The notes beneath the pieces are model-generated. The model was given only the letters and a program-made list of their open reading frames with translations. It ran no database searches and was not told the DNA's origin. Of a stretch of DNA of 64,000 nucleotides, positions 22,640 to 33,765 are shown one piece after another. This stretch comes from Tretioscincus oriximinensis (lineage: Eukaryota > Chordata > Lepidosauria > Squamata > Gymnophthalmidae). A program made the position numbers and the translations under genes. The DNA is taken from assembly GCA_022410635.1 (NCBI GenBank), contig JAJVDF010000137.1, positions 777,803-841,802 on the forward strand, written 5' to 3'. Each line of letters starts with the position of its first letter. The first letter of the stretch is position 1.

Positions 22640-22845
22640 TGGAGTCAGTGGAGACTTTATGTGTGGTTAGAGGGGTAAAATTGTCAGACCATTGAAATCT
22701 AAAGTGATGCTTTGCTTGTTTGTTCCCTAGCATGCCTGAGAGAACTTGTGCTGGCCTCTGTGGTGTATCAGGCTTTGTGCGTAAACATTTCAGAATGCTG
22801 AAATGTAAAGTGATGCTGGCTTGTTCATTCCCCGGCAAGAGAAGA
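22640..22845 (+). repeat. Internal direct repeat
   Basis: TGAAATCTAAAGTGATGCT and TGAAATGTAAAGTGATGCT, each followed by a GCTTGTTTGTTCCC/GCTTGTTCATTCCC segment, lie about 110 bp apart. There is nothing else recognisable between 22.25 and 23.75 kb. Confidence 0.6.
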
Positions 22846-23784
22846 AGTCGCCTTGTCTGCAGAAGCTCACACTGCCTACCTTTTTCTTGTTAGTCTCCCA
22901 AGTGCTACAAGGCCCTCTTGATAGGTTTTCCTTTTAGCTTTTGTGCTGCCCCTTTTTCCCCCAGACGGAATGTTACATTGACGATATTATAATTGAAACT
23001 GTAGCCTTTTTATACGAGGTTCATTTCGGAGTGCAACATTGATAATATCTGGAGGTTGTTTGTGTACAATAGTAAAGAATCGTATTGGCCACGGAAGAAG
23101 AAGGGAAACGACACGCAGAAAAGTGTCAGGCCCTGTGGTGCCTAGGCGAGACCTGAAATCCTCCATTTCTCCCCTTCACATATGGGACGGTACTTCATTT
23201 TCCACCTGGACATTCTGGGATTCTTTTGGACTTTGTCCACTTACACACGAAGGGTCCTTTTACATATTGGAGATTTTTATATGTTTATTTTATACTGACG
23301 TATTAAATAATTGATGGATTCATAACTTTGGGGCTTAACATTTTTTGTGGCTGCTTTCTGAGGGCATTGTGGTCGTTTCTCTGGTGTGCTGTATTTCTAG
23401 GTTTTCTTTTGAGTTGGACCCAGGCTGACACGGCTGCCCGTGTGTGGACACCCGGTGAAGACACGCCTTTGACTGAGCAAAGTATTTGCAGGCACAATCA
23501 GGGCCTTAGTCTATAGAAACTCTTGCTGCAAAGTTAGGAAACTGTGATGCCCCGGGTCATTTTCGAGAGTTACCCTTTGGACACACAGGTGGAATTCAGG
23601 AGACCTCCAAGGCAGTTTTTGTTCTCTGTTTTTCTTCATTCTCTTGGTTTTCTCTGCATTTGGGCAGCCTGGATGGGTCAATAATGTGGCACATCAGTCA
23701 GAAATTGCGGCTCTAGAGCCACCTGCGCCTCTTTGGTCACTTGAACGTGGCTCTGACCTCACCAGAAGAACCCCGGGGGGGGGG

Positions 23785-24244
23785 GGGATTTCCCCTGTTT
23801 TACCTCCTCAGAATGTCCGGAACTGATCTTGCTGGTGTGCACCGTATCCGTGTCATCCTGACAAGGGACAAACACACCCAAGAGCAGTTCCGGAAGTCGG
23901 CAGCGAGTGACAGCCGCCTGCCTGACTCGGCCGCCTGCCTGTGGCTATGCACAGACGCTGCACAGCAGCCAGGCCAGAAACGGCTGTTGGCGCGTGGCAC
24001 ACGGTGCCCGGGCACAGCCACAGGCAGGCGGCCAAGTCAGGCAGGNGGCAGTTGCTTGCTGACGATGTCCAGAACTGCTCTTGGTGTCTGCAAAGCTGAA
24101 AGGAAAGAAAAAGAGGGAGAAGGAAAGCAGGAAAGAAAAAGGAAGGTAAAGAAGGGGGCGTGGGCCATGTGGCCCCCAAGTCACCCTGGGAAGGGGGCGT
24201 GGCCACAAAATGGCTCTCAACTTCAAAAAGTTTGCCCATCCCTG
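23785..24244 (-). mobile_element. hAT-like palindromic non-autonomous element
   Basis: It ends at 24244 with AAAAAGTTTGCCCATCCCTG, the reverse complement of a CAGGGATGGGCAAAC hAT-type terminus. Inside is a long imperfect stem: AGAGCAGTTCCGGAAGTCGG near 23881 pairs with a region ending AGAACTGCTCTTG near 24087, including CCGCCTGCCTGTGGCT against AGCCACAGGCAGGCGG. A related copy in the opposite orientation starts at 35218. Confidence 0.65.
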
Positions 24245-24269
24245 GTGTGGCCCATAACGGTGAGAGGAC

Positions 24270-24330
24270 GTGGGGGGTNGTTGGACCCGATGGCCCTGGA
24301 GGCCCTTCCAGCGCTACGATTCCAGCATCT
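24270..24330 (+). mobile_element. CR1 3' end fragment
   Basis: TTGGACCCGATGGCCCTGG and CTTCCAGCGCTACGATTCC match the CR1 terminal region. Confidence 0.55.
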
Positions 24331-24604
24331 TCTCAAGCCCAGGAGCTGAGCTGCTGCTGCTGCCCATTTCTTTCGGGATTGTTCGTTCCTGATGTCACGA
24401 TGCATTTGGCTCGCTGGTGTTGAGATGGCCGAGTCTGGCGGCTATAGTCCGGAGAGGCTGCGGCCCATGAGGCTGTGAAGGCGGCTCCAGATGATGCCAG
24501 GCGCCTGTCGGCATCCGAGACCCGTGGATGGAAGGGCATTTTCCTGAGATCTTGCCTTTCAGAGATGGTGGGAAAGGCTCCACGTGTGATTGCTTTGAAG
24601 GCCC

Positions 24605-24735
24605 TGTCCATGCTGAGCCTTCTTCTGGGCTCNGTCTCGGAATAGGAGCCTGCCGTCTGCATGCTAGTGCCATAGTCTATGTTGCCATGTGGGTAGCCAA
24701 GCTCTGTTCCGAGATACAAGCCTAAGAGGGTTTAC
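24605..24735. repeat. Foldback element copy
   Basis: The left end CTCGGAATAGGAGCCTGCCG and right end GCCAAGCTCTGTTCCGAGAT are inverted relative to each other, around CATGCTAGTGCCATAGTCTA. Confidence 0.65.
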
Positions 24736-24744
24736 ATTGTAGCC

Positions 24745-25150
24745 TCAGACTTTTACGGTAAATTACGGTAATACAACGGGCTGTAGCCCCTCCCATCCGT
24801 GCCCCCCCCACTCCTTCCCTCCCTTGCCCCCCATCCTTCTTTCACTTGCCGCTTCTTTCGTTCCTTCTTTCCTTCTCCCTTTCCTCCCTCCTTCCTCCTT
24901 TCTCATTTCTTTTTTTTTATCTTCCTTCCTTTCCATCTTTCATCCATTCCTTCCTTTGTTCTTCCTTCCTTCCTGGTAGCGGCCTTAGGGCTGAGCCCTG
25001 GGGTATTCCACTTCCCACATCTTTCCACCCGGAGGACGGGCCATTTATCACTCCCCTCTGATTTCTGCCTCTTCACCCGTTGCCAACCCAGGACTCTGGG
25101 CTGTGGAGGCTGCCAGAGTTCCGAACCCTGCCGTTGGTCTCTGGGTGGGG
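24745..25150 (+). repeat. Polypyrimidine-cored dispersed repeat, copy C
   Basis: The left flank is ACGGGCTGTAGCCCCTCCC, then a CTTCC-rich core. The right flank GGAGGCTGCCAGAGTTCCGA appears after an insertion of about 110 bp. The GTACAGAT end is not preserved. Confidence 0.65.
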
Positions 25151-25835
25151 AGCAAGAGGAGGGGAGGATATGTACAGTAAAGCACGGAGATCTCCTGGTG
25201 GTGGAAAACGGCCCTTCTTCCAAGGTTTTTGTCTCGGATGACATTGATCTAAAGACAAAGCGGAGCTTGATGGAAATGAGGCCACAGATGGCCACTGAAT
25301 TCGGCTCTACAGTAATGACATCACACACCCGCCTATGCCCACACTCACAAACACTCGTACACACACATGCAGCAGCCGCAGTCGATAAATATTTTCTNCG
25401 TTGTGTCAGGGAGGAAGCAACCTGTCCCCCCCGCACACACGCACACGCACACCCCACCCCTTGCGTCTCGGGCACAAGGCGCTCTGTCTCTGGCCATCCC
25501 AAAAGCCTGGGGTGGGGATNGCAGCAATGCATTGTGGGTCTTTTGTGGCTTTTTCCTCTGAACACTGCAAAGCCCAGCCTGGAACTTTGGACACTAAGGA
25601 GCGGGGCTGCCAGGAGGCTTGTGATGCTCGCATGACAGGCAGCCCGGCGTGCGGAGGCCACTTCAAAATGGAGGAACCCGCCCTGAAATCAGGGCTTCTG
25701 TTCCCTGCAGGCACAGGGGCTTCCCGCCAAACTGTTGCAGGCAGGCATGTAAATCCCTTCCATGGGAAGGGATGCAAAAAGAAGCAGCTGCGGACCATGA
25801 AGGGCCTTGGGGCGGTATTCCAATTCTGCTTTTGA

Positions 25836-26120
25836 GGCACGGTGGTGCAGGGGCTAAGAGCCTCGGTCTTTCAAGAGAGAGGCTGGAGTTTGAAGCCTTG
25901 TGTCTGCCATGCAGAGGGGTGAGCGCCCTCTACTGGCCTCAGCTTCAGTCAATGCAGCTGTTTGAAAGCAAAAGACGTTTGTGAGTAGATTAATGGGTAC
26001 GTCCACAATGTGTGGGGAAGATGTAAGCCTTCAGGCAAAAATTAACCTTGCGAGCCGCTCGGAGTCCCTTCACGTGAGAAGGGCGGGGGATACAAACCCG
26101 ATTCTTATTCTTTCTTTTTT
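25836..26120 (+). mobile_element. SINE type II
   Basis: It starts GAGGCACGGTGGTGCAGGGG. The next block is GCGCCCTCTACTGGCCTC, then GTGAGTAGATTAATGGGTAC. It ends GGGGGATACAAACCCGATTC. The start suggests a tRNA-like promoter head. Confidence 0.75.
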
Positions 26121-26334
26121 CACATTTCCTCTGGAGTACGGCCTGCTGTCCTGAGGTCTGTCCCCAGGCAGTTGCTTCCTCTGGGCATGGAGAGGTCGAC
26201 TTTGCTAGGAAAACCTGTGCAGCCCAGCTTTTCCTTCTTCCTTTCTATGGTACTTGCCGGAAAGGTAGTTTATGAATGGCCACTGGCCAGATAAAAACAA
26301 TAGCCAGGATTCTGGGGAAGGGGCTGCTGTCTGA

Positions 26335-26560
26335 TTCAGCAGGGCTCTTCTTGAATCATAGTTGACAGGAGTTTCAAAGGCTGTTAGAATGGATGTCCAG
26401 GTACAGCCTGCCAGGGAGTGNAGAGCCGGGAAGGTTGTGCCTTTGCCTCCTGCTTGAGATGTCCAGGGGCAACTGGGGGGCCCCTGAGTAGATGGGGTGC
26501 TGGGCTCCATGGGCTGGGGCTGTATCCAACAGGGCTCCTCTGGCGCCCTTAAACATATAA
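26335..26560 (+). mobile_element. CR1-like LINE 3' fragment
   Basis: CTTGAGATGTCCAGGGGCAA, CATGGGCTGGGGCTGTATCC and CAACAGGGCTCCTCTGG are the terminal modules of the family. Confidence 0.6.
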
Positions 26561-26564
26561 GGCT

Positions 26565-26830
26565 CGGTCAGAGAAGGACGGCTGATCTGTATTCCGGAGA
26601 GATGCCTTTGTACCAGCCGTGTCACTTACTGTCCTTGGACTTCACACGAGACATAAGGCATCTCTGCATGGTTATTAATCATTGGATTTGCATCGCAGGG
26701 AGCTGTGTGTTGGCACAATTCACCTTTCAGGGCTGCCTTATATTTTCAAAATGCAAATTCTGGGGCGTCCCTCTGCTAGCCAAAGCAGAGCATCGGAAGG
26801 CGGCGTGCAAGCGTCAGGGACCCTGGGCCT
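26565..26830. other. Repeat-free segment with octamer-like sites
   Basis: It contains GGTTATTAATCATTGGATTT leading into ATTTGCAT (about 26686), and ATGCAAAT at about 26751, an opposed pair of POU-octamer-type sequences. It is a candidate conserved non-coding element. This is inference only. Confidence 0.3.
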
Positions 26831-26886
26831 TGTCACACTTGTGAGTGACAAGCAGGAAAGAACCTTGGACTGCCTGGCGGGCTTTC

Positions 26887-27545
26887 GTAGAATCTAGAGT
26901 TGGAAGGAACCTCCAGGCTCATCAGGGGCATCCGCCTGCACTATGCAGGATTCACTAAACCACCCCTAACAGCGTCCCTGTTTGAAGACTTCCACCTCCT
27001 GTGGNGGCTGATTCTACTAAATAGTCCCCCTCACTGTCAGAAAGGTTTTTTCCCTTGGTATCTAATTTGTCTCTCCTCCCTTGCAGTTTCATCCCATTGC
27101 TTCTAGTCCCCCCCCCCCATGTGCCAATGAGAACAAAGCTGATCCCTCTGCTATGTGAAAAGCCCTTCAGAGATTTGTGGGCAGCTATCAGGTCTCCTCT
27201 CCGTCTTCTCTTTTGCAGACTGAACAGCTCTAGATCCTTTAACTGTTCCTCATAGGACATGGCATCTTTGCAATTCTCCTTTAAACGTGTTCCAGTTTGT
27301 CAATCTTTTTNAAAAAAATTAGGGTGCCCAGAATTGAACACGGGACTGTATGTATATTTTGACCAAGCCAGTGTAGAGAGGAATTATTACATCTTCTGAT
27401 CTAGATTCTGTGCGCCTCTTAATACAACCCAGGATTGNGTTTGCCTTTCTTGCAGCTGCTTCACGCTGTGAGCTTGAGCCTGTGGCCTATCAATGCACCC
27501 AGGTCCTTTTCACGTGTGCTGTTGCTCAGTCAGGTTCCTTTCATT
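26887..27545 (-). mobile_element. CR1 LINE 3' region (ORF2 C-terminus plus UTR)
   Basis: On the minus strand about 27160-27255 encodes LELFSLQKRRRRGDLIAA, the C-terminus of CR1 ORF2. The UTR runs down to AGAATCTAGAGTTGGAAGGA at 26887. The left part (27300-27545) is older upstream ORF2 sequence with stops. The copy contains an inserted run of 10 C. Confidence 0.8.
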
Positions 27546-28106
27546 CCTAGTTGCTAGATAAAACCTGGGAATGAATTTTATACCTTTAATGGCTAGAAAA
27601 GAGAGGACTTCTCACCAGGTACAACTTCTGATCCCTGCAGGCCCTGAGTGGGAAATCTTTTTTTCATGCCGATTCCTGGATTTTATCTGGCAATCCTGCC
27701 ACAATCTATATTCCCTTCTTTTTTTCCTTTCCCTTTTTCTTTCCCGGGTGTCCATTACTCCCTGTTAAATGTCATTCTGTTAATTGGCACTTAGATAGTT
27801 TCTGAGCATGCGTTGAAGGTGCTTACACTCTGTGCATGCTTCTGCCTCCCTGTGATTCCCACGAGGGTTCTCTCTTGCTTTCTTTGCTTCCACCGCTTTG
27901 ACTCTATCTAAAAGAAATTTGGTATGTAATATTGCGCTAATTCATTGCAAAATGTGGGCTGTGTTAATATTAACTCTAAGTGGAAACAGAAAGGCTGTGT
28001 GGATCGAGCCAAATTAGTCCGTTACGTTTCAGTCACGCAACCGGCTCCAGCCTTCCACCCACACCTCCCCCCCCCCCCTTCCTTCTCTTGCCTCCTCCCA
28101 TCCCTC

Positions 28107-28345
28107 CCAGTCTGGTGTAGTATTTTGGAGTATCAGACCCTTGTTTGGAAATCTCCCGGTTCGATTCTGCCTTCCTCCTCCTCCTCTACAAAAACCAGCT
28201 GGGGGACCTTGGGCTAACCACAGTTCTTCAGAACTCTCTCAACCTCACCGACTTCACAAGGTGTCTGTTGTGAAGAGAAGAACAGAAGTTTACGAAAGTC
28301 ACTTTAATTCCCTTTGGGTTAAGAAAGGCAGCATATAAAAACCAA
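28107..28345 (+). mobile_element. tRNA-headed SINE
   Basis: CAGTCTGGTGTAGTATTTTG head, TCTCCCGGTTCGATTCTGC B-box, AACTCTCTCAACCTCACC and AAAGGCAGCATATAAAAACC tail. It runs straight into the polypyrimidine repeat. Confidence 0.8.
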
Positions 28346-28770
28346 CTCCTCCTTCTTTCGCTTGCTTCCTTCGTATCTTCTTTCTGTATTCCTTTCCTTC
28401 TTTCTTTTTCTTTCTTCCCTTCTTCCTTATCTTTTTTCTTTCTCTCTTCCTTACTTCCTTTCTTCCCTTCTTTCTTTCTTTCCTTCTTCCTTCCCTTCCT
28501 TCTTCCTTATCTTTTTTCTTTCTCTCTTCCTTCCTTCCTTTCCTCCCTTCTTTCTTTCTTTCCTTCTTCCTTCCCTTCCTTCTTCCTTATCTTTTTTCTT
28601 TCTCTCTTCCTTCCTTCCTTTCCTCCCTTCTTTCTTTCTTTCCTTCTTCCTTCCCTTCCTTCTTCCTTCTCTTCCTGCTGCCTCCTTCTTTCCTGTTTAC
28701 CTTCCTTCCTCTGTGGCAGCTGCCACTGGTCGTTATTCCTCTTTGATGCCCGTTTTATTACACGTACAGA
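28346..28770 (+). repeat. Polypyrimidine-cored dispersed repeat, copy D
   Basis: The right flank CTGTGGCAGCTGCCACTGGT and the end CCCGTTTTATTACACGTACA match copies A and B. The core has expanded into an 80-bp minisatellite. Confidence 0.7.
28421..28670 (+). repeat. 80-bp polypyrimidine minisatellite (about 3 units)
   Basis: The block TCTTCCTTATCTTTTTTCTT begins at 28421, 28501 and 28581, exactly 80 bp apart. Units 2 and 3 are almost identical. Pure pyrimidine on one strand could favour triplex (H-DNA) structure. Confidence 0.9.
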
Positions 28771-29369
28771 TGACACAGGCACGAGATCCAACTGCGCGGA
28801 ATCTCATCTACCTGCCCGGCCTGTTTCGAATCTTCAGATGACTTTTACCTGATCAGATTTTGTCCGTATGGCTGACAAGCTATATAATGATTGGGGGGAG
28901 ATGGGGATGCTCGCCTTGATCCGGAAGGCGGTGCTGCCCCAGCTAGACACCAGCCAGGTGCTTTGCCCTTGTTTCCACATCCATCAAAGGCCTGCCGGCT
29001 GCCTTTGTGTGCGGCGTGTTGGACGAGCTGCTCGTAAAGGCAGAAGAAAGACGGATTTGAAAGCTAACAAACCCGCCGACCTCNTCAGATCTCTCGCCCA
29101 GACTTCAAACAAAGCCTTCCCTCCACCCAGGAGAAAAGGCTCAAAACCTGAGCCTGACGGTGTCTCACGTGGCTGCCTAGCAAGTGGGTGGGTGGGGATG
29201 GTGGGGACCCTGTTGCGCCTGCAGGGTTATTTTATCAGTGCCGGGGATTTTAAAAAAGGAGGGGAAGGAGGAAGGTGGGGAGAATATCTACAGAGATGCC
29301 TCAAGAGATTTCAGAACAAAATGGTTCAGTTTTTAATCTCCCAAAGCATCTCCGAAACGGAGGAGAGAA

Positions 29370-29930
29370 GCCATAAGAACATAAGAGGAGCCCTGCGGAT
29401 TGGGGCCCCATCTAGTCCAGCCCCTCCCTTACAAAACCAGGTTGCAACNTCTGGGCCTCGTCAGCCTTGAAAGATGATGTTTAACTGGTGTTCAGATTGA
29501 AGTATATAAAAACCATGCATGGGATGGACAAGGTGAACAGAGGGAAATGATTTTCCCCAACACACAACAGTAGGATCAGGGGGCCCTCCTTGAAACTGAT
29601 GGGCAGAAGAGTAAGAACANACAAAGGAAAGTATTTTTTCACCCAGAGCGTGATTGATCTGTGAAATTCACTTCCAGGAGGGGTGGTGGCAGCGAGCAGC
29701 CTGGACAGCTTTAAGACAGGTTCATAGAAGTTGCCAAGGGTACAAACAGCTCCTGGGGTTGATCTCTTGATCCTGCCTCCCAAGAGTGAGAATAGGCGAG
29801 GGCTTTGACACCTTCTGCTCGGGGTGCTCAGGGGCCACTGGTGGGCCACTGGGTGAGAGAGAAGGCTGGACTAGGTGGGTNCTGGCCCCATTCAACAGAG
29901 CTCCTCTTGGGTCCTTGTGAGCGGAAGGTG
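29370..29930 (+). mobile_element. CR1-like LINE 3' fragment
   Basis: It contains the ORF2 C-terminal remnant (CTCGTCAGCCTTGAAAGATG) and GAACAGAGGGAAATGATTTT. CCTTGAAACTGATGGGCAGA, TTTTTCACCCAGAGCGTGAT and GGACTAGGTGGGTNCTGGCC follow. A short reversed module (AAGAACATAAGAGGAGCCC) precedes it. Confidence 0.75.
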
Positions 29931-31129
29931 TCCCCCATCCTGTAGCTTCTCTTTCAAACCTTCCATTGCCGTTCTGAAGTCCAAGTCAAAGGCATGTGGA
30001 TGCAAACGTGGGCAGCTGCCTCTGGTGAACGGTGAGCTCGGGGACCTGCTCCTAGTGAGGGGACTCGGCTGTTTGCGCCTCTTTTGATCGGTTGCGTTAC
30101 AGGGAGTGCCAAAGGGAAGATGAACGGGTGGCCTTTGTAGGAGGAAACAGTTCCCTTGGTCCCTAATGGGGCCTCGGGTGGAAGATATATCTTTAAATTG
30201 GCTTCGTTAGCGGCGTCATCTGCTCAAAGCCGAGCCAGCGAGACGTCGCTCTATAATTGGTCGTCCGCCTCACCTTGTGCATTGAGGGTTCCCCTTGTTT
30301 GGACTGGCCTTGGGATGGGAAGGGAAAGGAGCTTCCGTGCCAGGGATGGAAGGAGGAAAATCCAGGTTCATTAACCTTTGATGCTTGGAATCCTGTGCAG
30401 AAGCTATTCTTAGTGTTGGCCTGATAGGTGGCAACTGGAAAGGAAGAGAGTGGCGCCCACTAGTGGCGAAAATANAGAACGTCCTTGCTGTTTAACAGAA
30501 ATATGATGATTGTTTTTTTGCCAAGTACAGTTCTCAGTAGTGATTCAGTCTCTTGTTGGGTTTATTGCAGCATTTTTAAAAACAGAAAAGCACAGCCAAC
30601 CATTTATAGAGAACATTATGTCTTCTGCGTTGCACCGCCTTCCAAAATGTTGCAGCTTGTGCCATATCCAGTTGCACAAACAACAGATGTGGATAGCAAC
30701 ATCTCTCAGTCCGGGCGCAGGCTNCCCCTTGTGCGTTTGCAGCAGCAGAGCAGAATGAATTCCCTCCTCTGCTCTTCCTGGATGTTTAAAAAAAAATGCA
30801 AAAGAGGCCAGGAAATGACGTGAACCAGCCCCCCCCCCCTTTTGTTGTCCGTAGTAAAAAACAAAAAAACAGCCTTATTTGCACAGTGTGATTTGTGATC
30901 TCCCGGAAACCGTCTTCTCGATTTGGAAGCCTTGGCAAAAGAAGCTGGTCCGATAAACAGCTTGCCTATTTTGGGACACGGATGACAGGAGATGCTATTT
31001 TGCTAGGCTGCTAATGAGCTGTGAAACGAAATCTGGGGGGGGGGGGGGGGGAATAAGGTCGCATGAGGTTAGAAGCACAACTACCCCAGACACACATCTG
31101 ACTGTGAAATCTTCAAGCACTCTGCGCCT

Positions 31130-31460
31130 TCGCATGCGCTGCCTTACTGATCTAGTTTAAGGAGATCGTCAGCCCACATGGGACCTCCTTCACGCATCAA
31201 AAGGGTGCTGATCCCATGGGAGGGTCTTCTCTGTGGTCGCCCGCAGGTTATGGAATCCTCTCCCCTCTGAGCTGCTGTANATGCTCAGACATCTGGTCAC
31301 GCACCTGTTCATCCTCACCTTCAACCGAGTCCCAAATTCCCCGCTCTTTGAAGGCCCTGTTCTATTTTTAATTGTTCTATGTTCAGTTTTATGGGGNTNT
31401 TTTTTTGTTTGCTTCTGAGACCTTTGGGTATAGGGCAGAAAATAAATAAGTGTAAGTAAA
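31130..31460 (+). mobile_element. L2-like LINE C-terminus and 3' tail
   Basis: The plus frame at 31230-31340 reads VVARRLWNPLPSELL-MLRHLVTHLF, a typical C-terminal block of L2-group ORF2. The copy ends TGAGACCTTTGGGTATAGGG and then AAATAAATAAGTGTAAGTAA. A further reversed L2 tail lies at about 31640-31850. Confidence 0.7.
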
Positions 31461-31924
31461 TAAATAATCCAGATCCAAAGAGAAAGTTTCCAGGAATAAT
31501 GTATTGAATTTATTATGTACATTTGTAAGGTATAAAGAATGTAATTGCATAATATAACAACTGCATAGGCTAAATGAACAATTGATAATCCAGATCTGTG
31601 CTAAGAGCCCTCTAAACCAGATTAGCGGTAGATCGTCTNATTTATTTATGAATGAATGTATACCGACTAAGGTAGGGAGGTCTCCCAGTGGTGAACAACA
31701 AAATCAAGAATACAAATCAATATCTTGAAACTGTGCCTGAAAGTGGGGAAGGGGGACTGTCGCATACAGTTGTGATGATCGATGCGCCTCAAAGGCAAAG
31801 CTGGATTCCGTACTGCAGGGTCCACCACAGAGGAGGCCCTCCTCTTTCATGTCATTTAAAACCCTGCCTTCTTTCCCCAGAGCTCAAGACAGGAAAATCA
31901 GGGTGACAAAAAAGCAGAATTCAG

Positions 31925-32330
31925 AACGCCCAGGGGGATCTATGGAATTCACTGCCGGAAGAGATGCAGGCAGCCTNGATAGGTTTAAAATAGGCTGAGA
32001 CAAATCCATGGAAGCCAAGCGTATCAGTGGCTTTTAGACTGTGAGTGGTTGAGGGTTTGCCTTCTTCTGCTTGAGGTGCNCAGGTGCANTGGGTGGGCCA
32101 GTGTAGACTATGGCAGGCCTCCCTTGGCTCCTCCACATGCCAGCATAGGCTGGGGCCTCCCATGGTCTACTCCAGCATGCAGATGGCAGATTCCCTACTC
32201 CAAGGACTGAGCACCGCTGCAGGTTTTGCCTACTGCTTCTGTGTGAGATGCCCAGGGCAACTGGCGAGTTCCGAAGTCTGGACTGGGTAGGCAGTGGCCT
32301 GATTCAGCAGGGCTCCCCTTGTGCTCTTAC
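31925..32330 (+). mobile_element. CR1-like LINE 3' region carrying a foldback insert
   Basis: CTATGGAATTCACTGCCGGA, CTTCTGCTTGAGGTGC, then a foldback (GTGTAGACTATGGCAGGCCT and CCCATGGTCTACTCCAGCAT, 32100-32200). A repeat of the CR1 module follows (TGAGATGCCCAGGGCAACTG). It ends about 110 bp before a MAMLD1 exon. Confidence 0.7.
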
Positions 32331-32438
32331 GGCTGCAGTCTGGTGTATCAGGATCAGTTCCATCTAGATCCTGGGCAAATTCGTGGTTCAAAGCTGCTTC
32401 TCCATGCGGCTGAAATGTGCTGTTTGTTTCCCTGCTAG

Positions 32439-32609
32439 GACCAGGCACCTGGGATGGTCCCCAGACTTCAGGAGCCAGGAGCCGTCCCAAACTCTGGATC
32501 TGTGCCGAGCCCCACGCCGACCCTGGTGAACGGCTACACCATGAGAAACCACCTTTTAAAGCAGCAGATAATGAGGCGGCGGCAGCAGCAGCAGCAGCAA
32601 CAGCTACAG
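32439..32609 (+). CDS. MAMLD1: MAMLD1, second coding exon in window
   Basis: This 57-codon exon is phase 0 at both ends, with acceptor TTTCCCTGCTAG before it and donor GTGAGT after it. It encodes DQAPGMVPRLQEPG at the start and LVNGYTMRNHLLKQQIMRRR. It then runs into seven glutamines and LQ directly at the donor. The basic/glutamine segment resembles the mid-to-C-terminal character of mastermind-like proteins. The assignment rests on frame continuity, good splice sites and composition. Confidence 0.85.
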
Positions 32610-33249
32610 GTGAGTGGGACGCCGGGTGGGACCTCAAAGGAGGGCTATTTTGAGCAGGGGCCCTTGGCAGGTCATTGCCACAGGCAGCTCAAGTAGCGCC
32701 CTGGTATCCCTGGACTTAGTCCAGTAGCAGGGGCACTTGAGTCAAATCTTCGTTCGCTCACTTGATCTACAGCCTTACTTTTCTCAGCAGGCGGAATCGC
32801 CTCATCTTAAGTGGCAGCCCAAGGGGAGGGGAAAGGAAATTAGGGGGCAGCAGGATTTGAAATGCAGAGACAGACGNGGCCTCTTAGTTCCAGGGGCCGC
32901 ACCGGCGTTGCAAGGGCCTTGAAGCCATGTGGCAGCCACGCAACTGGCGGAGGGGAGCTAGCTGGGACGTTCACCTGCAAGGCCTGAATTGCCTGTCAAG
33001 CAATGCCCAGCGAGCATTTGTGCTTCATTTATAACAAGCAGAACTCCCCCGCTGGGTTCTTTGCAGTCACTGTTGTTCATGCAGTGGAATCTTCACAAAA
33101 TATGATGCAGTGCGAGAGTCTCGCCACCACTTGTCCCTTTGAGTGTCAGGGGCCACCAACATGAAGCATGGTGGCTTCCCAGTGTGGGGCTGTGGTAGGC
33201 TGGTGTATCTCCAGTGATGCGCCAACATAAGGTTTAGCATGTTCCTTTC

Positions 33250-33418
33250 AACAAAGGGCAACGCACATAGCTTGGGTTGCTTTCTCCACAACAGACACCT
33301 TGTGAAGTAGGCGGGGCTGAGAAAATTCTAAAGAATTGCGATGGAGGAGAGGGGAATTGAACTGGGGCAGTGACAACCAGACAAGAGTCCAACACTAACC
33401 ACTACACCAAACTGCCCC
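33250..33418 (-). mobile_element. tRNA-headed SINE
   Basis: CTTTCTCCACAACAGACACC and, at the head, CACTACACCAAACTGCCCCC, as in the copies at 22.0 and 46.4 kb. The LINE-like tail is missing. Confidence 0.8.
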
Positions 33419-33526
33419 CCTGTGCTTTTCATGACCTACCAGCCAACATGATCGGCCTTTCCTATTGGCTAGTGGTTTGATCGTTAAAAAGTTCAGTACA
33501 CATTATATTGTGAGATACCCATTAGA

Positions 33527-33765
33527 GGAAGAACAGGGTTTTTATATGCCGGTTTTCTTACCTGAAGGGTCTCAAAGGGGATTACTAAATATATTTCACT
33601 CAAAGGCTTACATTCTATCTTCCCCACCACGCTGTAATGGTTCCCATTTCTCTAATTGCAATTTCTTGCTTTTGAATAGCTGGGTTGACTAGAGCTGAGG
33701 CCTGTAGAGGGCGCTCAGCCTCTCCTCAGCTGAAACGCCCGGGCTCTTGACCCCTGTGCCTCAGC
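33527..33765 (-). mobile_element. SINE type II
   Basis: It is the reverse complement of the type II body: GAACAGGGTTTTTATATGCC tail, TACATTCTATCTTCCCCACC, GTAGAGGGCGCTCAGCC and GACCCCTGTGCCTCAGC head. Confidence 0.7.

Larger units (their letters stand above)
2407..32438 (+). other. MAMLD1: MAMLD1 30-kb intron, repeat-rich
   Basis: This intron lies between the phase-0 donor after 2406 and the phase-0 acceptor before 32439. No open frame inside it looks like a host gene. Identifiable contents are listed separately: SINEs, CR1/L2 fragments, foldback elements, polypyrimidine repeats and a hAT-like palindrome. The stretches 7890-8690, 16.5-17.2, 17.5-18.5, 19.0-19.9, 22.3-23.7, 26.56-26.83 and 30.0-31.1 kb show no repeat that I recognise. 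The first of these and the 26.6 kb stretch look like possible conserved non-coding DNA. Confidence 0.85.

Noticed and set aside
24799..25635. 278-codon open frame on the plus strand
   Set aside because: Most of it is a translated CTTCC/TTCC polypyrimidine repeat (SFPPSF-type residues) with Ns. There is no recognisable domain.
28362..28841. 159-codon frame rich in S, F and L
   Set aside because: Direct translation of the polypyrimidine minisatellite.
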